This document shows, one piece after another, positions 50,801-62,100 of a stretch of 64,000 bases of DNA. Origin of the DNA: Otis tarda (Eukaryota; Chordata; Aves; Otidiformes; Otididae). Position 1 is the stretch's first letter, and each line of letters starts with the position of its first letter. The notes below the pieces were generated by a model that had not been told where the DNA came from, did not search any database, and was given only the letters and a program-made list of their open reading frames with translations. The DNA lies in NCBI GenBank assembly GCA_026413225.1, contig CM048552.1:198244053-198308052 (forward strand). Direction: 5' to 3'. Made by a program: the position numbers and the translations under genes.

Positions 50801-53387
50801 CACTTGAGAGAGGATCTGACTGACACAGAGGCAGATCTGCTGAATATAGGAGTGCGTAGTCTGGTATAATTGCTTTTCAGAGCAAAGTTTTCAGGCTTTT
50901 ATTTTATTTCCACCTGCAATTTTGTTTTGTACTTGCAATACAGTAAGCATGATGAAGAGTCAATGCCTGGAGAAGGAAAGGCTGCATCAGACTAAGAACA
51001 CATTGGAAGGGCTGCTATGACTTCACACATATTACAGGACCACAGTGAGACTTCAGTCATGCACTTCCTGGACAGTTTTTAACAGGGGAATTGATGCTTG
51101 CCAGTTACATTTAGCTGGTAAATTTTTGCTGTTAATCATAGAGCCTTTTAGGGTAATAGGTTGCTTATAACCGTGCTGCTTATGGCTGTAGCTATGACAC
51201 TGTACGACACAGTTCCCATGTCCTTAGTACAGTAATACATTCCTTCTTCCCGCTTTTCTTTTATCCTTTCTTCCCTCTCTTCTCTTTCCTACCTACCTCC
51301 CTTTCCTCTTTCCTCTCTTCCTCCCACCCCCTTTCTCCCTTCTTTTTTCTGTTCGCTCTCTCCCTCTGCCCCTGTGGTATGCTGACACAGGTACCAGTTG
51401 CTGGAGGTCCATGGTGAGCTGACTTTTCATTTTATGTGTTGCTACTGGAACGGGATCCAAAGACTGGTGATACACTCTCCCCCCTTGATAAACTGCTTTC
51501 CTATTAGCAATGGCTACAGTTGCCAGCCGGCTATAGTGCAGTCTGAAGCAGAAGAGCCATCATGGTGCAGCTGGGAATGTCTCCATTTCTTGCTTCATGC
51601 TTGCAGAAGCATTGGTCCCAGAAGAGAAGGCAAGGTCTATCAACTTATTTGAATTTGTCGCTGAGAGCTTCTGATGAGTAGGACTCGAAAACATATAAAA
51701 ATTTTGGCAAAAAAAAAAGAACAAGGCCATGTTTTTGCACCGAGGCTTTGTAGCACACCCCTTTTCCCACTGCTTTTTTAATTAGTTTGGCTTCTGCTCA
51801 GCAAGGAGGATGATGAGAGGCTCTTTCTTCCTGTTCGGTTTTCTGGGGTTTTTTTCAGGCTGTGCCTGTCGTCAGTGCAGGAAACAATTTGCTATGCTTT
51901 TTTTCTCCCTTCTTCTTCTTTTTTTTTTTTCCTTTAGTTCTCACGAGTTTCAGAGACACTGACTTTTTTTTTCAATGGGTCAGCTAAATATTTCATGGCC
52001 TGGGGAACAGAGATGTGAGAGAAAAGCACAACTGGCCCCAGTGGGGCTGGTAGTGGCATGTAGGGGGGGACAGCCTCTGAAACTCTGTGGCTCTTCTGGT
52101 CCAGCCAGCCAGCTCTGCATGACATTTGTTCATCACCTAGCAATGTTTCAATAGCTTGCACTGAATTTATTTACTGGAGGGTGTCCCAGGGAGGCAGACA
52201 TGGCATTTATCAGGTGCCAGTTAGCAAACTCTGCTACCTTTGCCAGTAAATTGAAGAGCCACTGCTGTATGAGGAAAAAGATATTATATACAGAGCACCT
52301 ATTAATAGCCTTATCTCTGTCTACAGTGAATCAGTGCGAAGTGCTCAGGCTCCTACCCAAACTACAAATTCAAAGTGCTATTCGGGTTGAGCAGACACAG
52401 GGCAGAAAACCAGTTTCCTGCAAGCTCCTAATGCAATGTAACTCTGCAACTATCCACACTGAAGCTCCAGGTGATAAAGATTGCTCTTGAACACATCCAT
52501 CTATCTCTGCACTGTCTGACATTGCTGTCCTTGTTCGAGCAATAGCTGTTCCCTTTTCATTGGCTTTCTCCCCCATTATCACAGGTTGGAGGATATGGCT
52601 GTTCCACAGGAGACGGATTTTGCCCTCCTACTGACAGACACTGCCTGTGCCCTCCTCTGACCAAAACCTCCTTCCTACCTGCTTTGTATTCCAGTTCAGT
52701 CACTGGTGTTAGTGGCACTAAATGCTGTCTAGCCACCCATCACAAGACATTCAGGGCATCCATTATGATATGATTCATTTGAGCAATCTGTGTTCATTAT
52801 CAATCTCCCCTTACTGCAGGCTAAAGTAACTCTGCTTTGTAAGGTCTCTGTCCTTTTCAAAGCTGGCTTTACAAACATTGCATTTTCTGCTGTATTTGCT
52901 TGATTGATTGCCTGCTTCTTAGTGCTTTGCAGGGTGTTGTCCCTCTTCGTATCTTCTGAACGGTGCCATTCGTCCTGGAAAATGTTTATTGGGGATTAAT
53001 ATACAGTCAAGCACTGCTGTGCTCTCAGCTTCTGAAAGTCTGCTTTGGAATACAGTTTATCCCTTCACCAGTCTGAAGGGGTTAAATACATAAATCTTGT
53101 ACTTTCCTACCTTCTTGCTCTCCTGCCATCAAAACAAGGAATTTTGATCCTTAGAAGAAAAGGAACAGGCTGTGGTTTTTCAATCTTGTACTTTTTAGTG
53201 TTAAGCTAAACAAATTCTTCCTGGTTTCCCCACTGACCATCCAGACACTGCTGGGTGCACAACACTCTTGAATGTGTTTGTGCGCCCTTGTAGATTACCC
53301 ATTCTTCAAGTCTGGTTCCTTCTTTTCCCATCAGATATAGCAGGAGATTTCATGGGATTAAATCACATTTCTGCGCAGCCAGTGCAC
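44816..53387. other. Intergenic, 8.6 kb, no gene seen
   Basis: No open frame here shows a family motif or paired splice sites. It contains poly-A and poly-T runs (47449-47467, 47953-47973, 49637-49653), the polypyrimidine tract at 51241-51372, and an AT-rich block at about 50690-50900. Confidence 0.5.
51241..51372. repeat. Polypyrimidine tract, about 130 bp
   Basis: The plus strand is almost wholly C and T (CTTTCTTCCCTCTCTTCTC type), with only a few purines. Such tracts can form triplex DNA. No function is shown. Confidence 0.85.
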
Positions 53388-53795
53388 TGAGGAGGGGCTG
53401 AGAGAGTTGGGACTGTTCAGTCTGGAGAAGAGAAGGCTCTGAGGAGACCTTATAGTGGTCTTCCAATGCCTAAAGGGGGCTTGTAAGAAAGACGAGCAGA
53501 AACTTTTTAGCGGAGCCTGTTGTGATAGGACAAGGGGTAACAGTTTTAAAATAGAGGTAGATTCAGACTAGATATAAGGAAGAAACTCTTTACTGTGAGG
53601 GTGCTGAGACACTGGAACAGGTTGCCCAGAGAGGTGGTGGATGCCACATCCCTGGAAACATTCAAGACCAGATTGGATGAGGCTCTGAGCAACCTGACCT
53701 GGTTGGAGATGTCCCTGCTCCTTGCAGGGGGGTTGGACTAGATATCCTTTAAAGGTCCCTTCCAACCCAAATCATTCTATGATTCTATGACATGG
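53388..53795 (+). mobile_element. CR1 LINE 3' fragment, about 410 bp
   Basis: It starts at the [13 protein letters not shown]-coding region (GAGAGAGTTGGGACTGTTCA), continues through GTTGCCCAGAGAGGTGGTGG, and ends ATTCTATGATTCTATGAC. Confidence 0.92.
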
Positions 53796-56700
53796 TGCAG
53801 GAAGCCTCTATTTCCAGCCAGATATTTTTACTAAGAAGGGGACAACAAAAATAGGTGATGGCACTCCAAAAATGTGACAAGGAGATGAGCTGACCTTAGG
53901 CAGCACATGGTACCCCTTTGAGTCAGGAACACCAAATCCTGGACATTGACTGGGATCCCCAGTTGCACTTTAGGAGTAACAGAGAATGAATATGCCACCA
54001 AACTGCTCTGGATCTGATACCAAGCCCTGCTTGCTGCCTCCACAGCAAGGCAGACACATTTGCTCAGCACCTCTCAGACCTGTCAAAGTGAAATGGCTCT
54101 GGGAGTCCCTGCTCAAACCGCATTCCCCCTTCCAGAACACAACAGTTCTAATTCATGTTCCTAAACAGTTACAGCAAGGGAAGGACAAGCCCACATCATC
54201 TCCAATTTGTTAGGAAAAGCCTTTGGATTATTTTTTTCTTAAAGCAGGGCAGAATAGCCAAAGGCCAGTACATTACATTCAGGGTTAAATCACTCCAACA
54301 CAGGTTTGATTTAGCTGCTGACAACTGACTTGCAAATGTGGCCAAATGTCAAGAAGCAGTAATTTTTTTTTATGGAGCATTTATATTCTGCATGGGGAGA
54401 ATTTAGAAAAAAAATCTTGATAACCAGTGATCCCAAATATTTCAATAACTATGTGATTTGTTTCAGTTACTGAGAGCTAGGTTATCTACTCCCTGCCGTG
54501 CAGAATCAGTGCTGTGGCATTTTTATCTACCCAGGAGCAGAAGAACCGTTAGCTTCTTTTGCCTCCATTGCACTGAAACAACTGTATTTTATGTTTTAGA
54601 GAAGAGACGCAAGCTGCAACAACGGAACCGAAAGCAAAGGATCTGGGAATAAAAGGCAACTGCCTCTCAGGAGAAAAGACAGAGGGAATACATAGGAAAC
54701 TTCTGCTTGGCTGCGCTGATGCTCCTCTCCCCAGCAGTGTCCTTTCTAATCACAGCACATGGTGCGTGCTCACACTGCTTTCCTCACCAACAATTTCCTT
54801 CAGGTCATCAAACTGGCCAGGAGAGGCAGCATGGGTAAATTAATAGCACCCAGGCTGCTTGGTAAGTCTTGGCTCTGCCAGAAACACACTGCTCATCTCC
54901 TATCTGCTTCGTTTTTCATCTTTGTCATCTTTGTTTCTGGGATACTGCCTAGGGTCCAGATGCTTGTCTGGGCATCTGTAATTTACATCGTTAAGACGAA
55001 TGCCGCAAGGTACAGTTTTTCACACAAGAGAGCCATCTGTCTGGACACACTGCTGTTCAGGTCAGCACTGTCCCCAGCCACCACCCTTGCACACCAAGTC
55101 TTCACAGGGAAGTTGAGAGGTCATGTAGTTCATCCTGCCACCCCAGCCAAATTGTTCTTCAATGTCTTCGGCTACATATGTGAAAGAGTATAACGTAGGG
55201 GAAAGCTGGTCTGGATTTGACCCAATGGATGCTGCCTGCTGGAAGTATTAAATAATAATAAACGAGAGTATGGTCTGCATGCCAGGGTTAAATAGACAGA
55301 AAAGAGTATTTTGTTTCTCTTACTGTTGTAGGTCAAGTTGTGGATTTAGGTATGTAAACTTGGACACTCTCTGAATGTCATGGTTGTGGAAGCGAAGAAT
55401 GAGCACAGCACCTACCCATTTTCAGCTACTGCAACTTCAATCTCTTAAAAAGTAAAAAAAAAAAAAAAGAAAAGAAAAGTTGTAGCTTGAATATGATATA
55501 GCGTTTAGTGGTTTTCTTTCCCTTTTCAGTTGATTAAGTGGCCTCCTCTACTAAAAATCTCCTATTAGCAACTTATGAGAATCTGTGCTTGGCAAACAGA
55601 ATTACAACCCTGAGAAGAAATACTGCAGATATCATACAGCGAGTAAGTGGCATGGCAGTAGAGGTAGGTTAAAATACTGTGTTATTTTAGCAGATGCATT
55701 CCTAGAAGGCGATCAGGGAAGCTGTCACAACCTGACTGAGGTAATCACTGAGTGATACCTGCAGAAAGACGGTAATATATCACCTGTCCAGCTGTAAAAT
55801 CTGTAAGTGACATTCTAGCATTTAATATGCTCTGACCTGAGCTCCAGCAATGCCCTGTTTAGGGTGGGCAGAGAGTGCCCTCTGTGTGTGACCAGAGTCC
55901 CAGCGTGGAAAGGTTCCCCTTGTCAATGGAGAACGGATGACAGCCTTCATTCAGAAGATACTGAGCTCACATTAATCTCCCCTTATTCCTGTGCCTGCTC
56001 CCTTGCATACTGAAATCCTCTTCTGGCTGGCTCAGTCGCTGATGAGATCATGTCTTCCAGATGACAGTATCTGTAGCACACGCAGCCCCCTCCGCCTCGA
56101 GAATGCTGAAATCAACCAAAGTGCCAGAGCTGCTCTTTAAAATGTTAAATACACAAATATTTTACAAATAGTATTTTAGCTGTGAATAATAACGTGGTAG
56201 TGCCTGGGAGAGGCAGACAATTTACATCCTCCCTTTCCATATGAGCTATTTTGCTGTGACTTCCAGATGCCAAATAAATTATTAATCAAGTCTGAAAAAT
56301 ACACTGAAGCCTTCCTTCCTGAGAGGAAGGGTGATGCTAATCACCAGATGGATTTGGCATGTAAGTCACATTGCCACTAAATAACTGATCAACATCTTTC
56401 ACCACCATTTTATTGTATTCGCAGTTTACCTGTCTAACTTGGAATATGTTGCAGATGTGCACTAATTCCTCCTTTTTCAGTGCCACCACTGGTGATGCTC
56501 ATTTGCCCTGGCATGGGCACAGTGACGCCAAGGCAGATGGCAGAATGCACAGCATGCTGGTGGGGCATTAGAAAGCACAGAAAAAAAATCCTGTGGATCT
56601 TTGTGTTTTGTGTAGTTTGTTGGGTTTTTTTTTCCATATGAGCTGTGATTGATGGCTGTGCCAGACATCACAAACTGAAGGATGCAGTTTGTGAACATTC

Positions 56701-56797
56701 CTGCATTGACTTCCGGGTAAGATGGTAGAGAAAAGGAGAAATTTCTGGTATTTTCATTACTTTTTCCCAGCTTACTTTTGCAGCATCACAGGTACTT
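53796..56797. other. Intergenic, no gene seen
   Basis: A 144-codon plus-strand frame at 54759-55193 has a hydrophobic stretch but no recognisable family, and it is not supported. An AT-rich block at about 56150-56330 looks like possible conserved non-coding sequence. Confidence 0.5.
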
Positions 56798-57588
56798 GAT
56801 CATAGAATCATAGAATCATAGAATAGTTAGGGTTGGAAGGGACCTTCAAAGGTCATCTAGTCCAAACCCCTGCAAGGAGCAGGGACATCCCTGACTAGAT
56901 CAGGTTGCTCAGAGCCTCATCCAGCCTGGCCTTGAATGTTTCCAGGGATGGGGCATCCACCACCTCTCTGGGCAACCTGTTCCAGTGTTCTGCCACCCTC
57001 ATTGTAGGGAACTTCTTCCTGATATCTAATCTAAATCTACCTCCCTCTATTTTAAAACCATTACCCCTTGTCCTGTCACAACAGGCCCTACTGAACAGCC
57101 TCTCCCCATCTTTCTTGTAGGCCTCCTTGAGGTACTGGAAGACCACTATAAGGTCTCCCCAGAGCCTCCTCTTCTCCAGGCTGAACAGCCCCAACTCTCT
57201 CAGCCTGTCCTCATAGGAAAGGTGCTCCAGCCTTCTTATAATCTTTGTGGTCCTCCTCTGGACCTTCTCCAACTGGTCCACATCCTTCTTATGTTGGAGG
57301 CTCCGGAACTGGACACAGTACTCCAGGTGGGGTCTCACCAGAACAGAGTAAAGGGGCAGAATCACCTCCCTCGACCTGCTGGCCACGCTCTTCTTGATGC
57401 AGCCCAGGATGCCGTTGGCCTTCTGGGCTGCAAGGGCGCATTGCCTGCTCGTGTTGAACTTCTCAGCCACTATCACTTCCAAGTCCCTTTCCTCAGGGCT
57501 GGTCTCAATCCATTCTCTGCCCAGCCCTGTATTTGTGCCTGGGATTGCCACGACCCACATGCAGGACCTTGCACTTGGCCTGGTTGAT
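56798..57588 (-). mobile_element. CR1 LINE 3' fragment, about 790 bp
   Basis: The minus-strand frame at 57560-56895 still reads through the RT C-terminal region ([20 protein letters not shown], then [15 protein letters not shown]) to the stop, so it is a little-decayed copy. Its 3' tail holds AATCATAGAATCATAGAATA. It is 5'-truncated at the region coding for QAKCKVLH. Confidence 0.93.
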
Positions 57589-57916
57589 CAATGTATTTCT
57601 TTCTTAGCACAGAGCAGAGAATACAGAATAGGAGACAACACAGAACAGTCACATCAGTTGAACTGTTAAAGTATGCCATGAGTTAGCGGAGGGGTCTTGT
57701 TTCCAAAAGGGGTGGACTCCAAGAGCTTCGCCATATAGAGCGAATCCATCAGGAGAGGCTGAAGACAATGGTCAACCCCTGTCAATTGCTGACAGTCTTA
57801 CCACTGACAGTGGTCAACCACTGGTCAACCACGTGATCTTGTAAGAGTCTCTCCTAACACAAAGAGAATTTGTATGACTTGCTTTCCAGCTAGAGGCTAA
57901 TACAGAAAAAACACTA
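57589..57916. other. Short spacer with inverted repeat
   Basis: It lies between a CR1 and an LTR. It contains a perfect 7-bp-arm hairpin, ACCACTG-A-CAGTGGT (57800-57814), and short GGTCAACCA repeats. No gene. Confidence 0.6.
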
Positions 57917-59129
57917 TGTCGTAGTTCAGCCCCGATCGGGACCAGACTACGCAGTCTCTCTCTCACTTCCCCCACCCTCTGAGAGAGTAGGGGGAGATAA
58001 TATAAGAAAAACAACTCGAGGTTTGAGATAAGGACAGGGAGAAATCCTTAAAGTTACCGTCACGGGCAAAACAGACTCGACTTGGGGAAAACTATTCATT
58101 TATTACTAAAACCAGCAGGATAATGAGACAGAGAACAAGATAAACCTCCTCCCCACCCCTCCCTCTTCCCGAGCTTAACATTATCTCTACTACCTTCCCC
58201 CCCCTGAGCGGCACAGGGGGGAAGAGGGAATGGGGCTCACGGTCAGTTCATCATGCGATGTTTTACACCACTGCTTCATAGTTGGGGGAAGAACTCCTCA
58301 CATTCCCCCTGCTCCATTGTGGGGTCCCACCCATATGCCACAGTTCTTCGTGAAACTGCTCCGGCGTGGGTCATCTTTTCCACGGGGTGCAGTCTCTCCA
58401 GAACGGCTGCCCCAGCGGGCCCTCCACGGGCCACAGCCGCCTTCAGGCATCCACCTCCCCCGGTGTGGGGTCCTTCATGGGCTCCAAATGAATCTCTTCT
58501 CCTCCATGGACCTCCATGGACTGCAGGGGGACAACCTGCTCCACCATGGTCATCACCACAGGCTGCAGGGGAATCTTGGCCAGGAGCCGCATTACTCCTC
58601 CCCCTCCTCTTTCACTGACCTTGGTGTCTGCAGCTGTTCCTCTCACAAGAAAAGTTCTTCACAACAGGCTGGCAGACGCCTCTCAGAATCTCTTCACATC
58701 ATCCATCTCATCTCCTCTCCACTCCTTGCAGCCGGGCCGGGCCGAGTTGGGCCCAGTCGGCTGCCTGGCAAGAGGCCAGAGGGTGAGGTCTGCAAGGCCC
58801 ACAAGGCCTGTGCCTCCCCCTCTGCACCTCTGCCCCCACTCAGCTTCTTCACAACTTCTCTTCTCTTTTTTTTTTTTCTGTTTTCCCCTTCTTAAATACG
58901 TTATTGCAGAGGCATTATCACAGAACATTCTGCTACCAACCGGCTCAGCCTTGGCCAGCAGCAGGTCTGCCCTAGGCCCAGCCGAGTCCACTGAACAAAG
59001 CAACTTCTAGCAGAAGTTCCTACAGAATCTACCACCTTAGACCCCCCCCCCCCCACTAAACAAAATGATAACACATTATTATATCTCAGGCACTGTTGAG
59101 TTTTGGGCCTTATATTGTGCCCTAACATT
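57917..59129 (-). mobile_element. ERV LTR, family B, about 1.2 kb
   Basis: It is the reverse-complement relative of 5700-6816, sharing GGTGGTAGATTC-side blocks, GTGGACTCGGCTGGGCC, GTATTTAAGAAGGGG and the closing GGGCTGAACTACGACA. A poly-C run at 59042-59055 lies near its outer end. The large open frames across it are LTR sequence and not genes. The outer boundary is approximate. Confidence 0.75.
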
Positions 59130-62100
59130 TCCATTCAAAGCCTGATTGAGCCACAGCTGTGGAGTTGGGTGCTCACGTCTCTGTGATCCTGGTCTCTACC
59201 CAGAAAGTCCAGGCCTTTAAAGCATGGATGAAAGAACTGAAGATAAGTACTGCTAAACAAAAAGTAGCCTTTGGTGGTCTCCAGAAGCATGACCCTGGAG
59301 TTCCTCTGCCACTAGTCTAGCGTCAAAGATAGCAAAGGCTATGACATTTGTGCACAGATCACTCCTCTATGGTACAGAGAGGGAGAGAGGAAGAAACCAA
59401 GTGCTTTCCCTGATGATTCTGCGGCTGCTTTCTTTTAAAATGCATTTAGACTAATCTTTTAAATGTACAATTCTACCCTGAGTATTTTATATCAGTAGAA
59501 ATGCATTACCACAACCAGAATGCACATTAGACATCCCATAAATATATTCACACACAACATATCTTGAGATACATAATACTATTTCTTCACTCTTCTGTAC
59601 ATCCCCAGCTTACAGTATGACAGAATCACCTCTTGGCATCCTGCCTTGTGGTGATAAATCAGGCTCAGCTGCTAAGATCCAGAGCCAGTGAGCATCGTTG
59701 GTACATACCTTGCTGCCAACCCATCGTCTGTTAATTCAAGAGTTCACATGTATGTGTTTATTCATAGTTCCTAATTTCCTAACGAAGTGAGTCATTAGGA
59801 AGACAGACAAAATGCCAGCAAAACAGTACCAATTAGTTTTCCTGCCCACTTTTCCAATCAGAGAATGGTATAGTGCCTCTTTCTTCAGTGCGACCATCAC
59901 CTTGTTGTGTTAGGTACTATAAAAAAGCAAGTACAAAAAGCCCCTGTCTCAAACAAATAACAACCTATGTATAAATTAAGAGGCAACACATGGTAGGGTG
60001 AAACGGCAATATCAGGCCGTCAGGAAGGGGTCTTAGTACACAGCTGCCTGCTCATTGCCGAGATTTCTGTGCTATAACAGCAAAAGAGACAATTTATACA
60101 ATTTATGGTTTACAGCATAAATATAAATAGTTGTTGATGATGAAAGAACCCCAGAGACCTTGTAAACTAAATCACCGTGAAAAAGACCCTCCATGAAGAC
60201 CATAAGCTGGCAAAAGCTTATGTCATGTATTCTGATCCCTTTCTTTAAACAAGAAAATATCTTCCTAATTAATGACTGATGGTATTAGTATGATTAAAGA
60301 CTTTTATATCTTCAAACTCTACTCTGCCCAGAAGGCTTTGAGATGTAAGAGTATATATCCAGACTAACACATAGCTTTACAGTGAGTGAAGACACCAAAT
60401 CTCTCTCTTGTATGAAAGTGTCTGCTGCTTTGATCATTACTCCCAGGGAGCAGCCAAGCAGTTAGAGCCAGTTCCTAGCAATGGAAGAAATATTAGAAAC
60501 AAGGCAAAATACATCACTAGAAGACAAATGAATATGGAAAGTTTGGATTTTCCCTTTATCTTTCTCCTTTTTTTTTTTTTTTCTTTCACACACATTATTT
60601 CAGGGAAGTGAGAAAGGGAAGATTTCATCAGCCAAACAAAGACCTCTCTGGTGCTTGCAAAGCTGCCATGGGACACAGCAGCTGGTGGGATCGTCAGGAT
60701 GTGCAAGGGGAGCTGAACACAGCCAAGGCTCTTCATCCTGTATTCATGTCTGCTGTACACCATGTTTGCTATGGGCATATTATCATCTTCTCTATAACCT
60801 CCAGTGATCTTTCAAGAGATACTGTCTTTTATCATAGAAGACATAGAGGACATCCATTTTTCATGTGATCAGAAGCACAAAAACATAATTCAAAATGAAC
60901 ATCTATTTGTGAAATTAATGCTAGCATACCATTCATCTTTTTTTTTTATTTGTTTAGGTGATTAATTTGCCTATGTTATATGGTATGCAGATATAATAAA
61001 CAATGGGTTGTCTCTCTTGCAATATTATTTTCTAGTCATTCTCTTTTCTAAGAAGTCTATAGATCACCACACATGACATATAAATGTGCTTCCAGAGATA
61101 GACAGAGGGAGAAACCAGAAACTTGATCATTCCTATTTCATGGAATTTGATACTCTGCAAAGCTGATCCTTGAACCTGCTTGAGAATGCTAAAAAAAAAA
61201 AGAAAATGACAAATTCAAGTTTTTAGGCATCTCAAAGGTCATGGAATTGAGTCTCAAGAACAGGACTTGATGTGGGCTTGAAGAGGCTCTGATTATGTGC
61301 TGACCTTGCTGGCAAACAAACAAGACAAAAGTTGCAAGGTGCAAGATTGGCATTTTGTTATGATGACTTTTATTTGGTATGGTATACAAAATTCTGGGAA
61401 ATATTCAGATAAATAGCAGCATAATAGTGAGCAAGTGCTTCCTGTAACTTCTCACACAAAGAATAGCAAGCTTGTAGAAGCTGCAAAGGAAATATATGGC
61501 AGCATTTTTCAGAACAGCTGGTTTTGGAAGAATTTAACTACAAACACAGCACACAGAGATTGATTTAGTAGGATGACTTAGAGGGTCTTAAATCTCACCT
61601 ACTCCCTTCCTCTGCTCCTCTCTCCAGTCGCACTGCTTGCCTGGATGAGCTTGCTCTAGACCAGGGCACACAGGCAGCCCTCCTCCCTTTCAGTGTCTCT
61701 CTGTGCACATGATAAATGGGCTTTGGCCCATTGAAGCAAATGGAAAAACTCCCATTTCAAGGTGATTTGGACTGAGTTCCTTGGCTATCTTTGTAACAGA
61801 GTTCTTCTTGAAGAGAATCACAAGGAAATGGTATCTGTCATTGCCTCTCTGCTCTTACCTGCCTATTGAACCAAACTCCGATAATGTGTAGACATACACC
61901 CTTGGTAGCCTCCATATGCAAGTTTTACAAGGAAATGCCGTCCTGTGTGCTCCACAGACTTGTCTACTTGCCTACAGATTTAGAGCAGAATTGATTCAGA
62001 TCTAAACTGAAGGCTCTCCCTGTGCCAATTAATCACCTTTCCTCACGCAGAGTTTTTGCAGCTGCCACAACATACTCTCCTTGGGCACCGATCCACTGCT

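Noticed and set aside
54759-55193. Plus-strand frame of 144 codons with a hydrophobic segment
   Set aside because: No recognisable family and no promoter or splice context. Length is within chance for this size of sequence.
58230-59010. Proline/serine-rich frames of 221 and 164 codons
   Set aside because: Same LTR family. Composition comes from GC-rich LTR repeats and there are no protein motifs.
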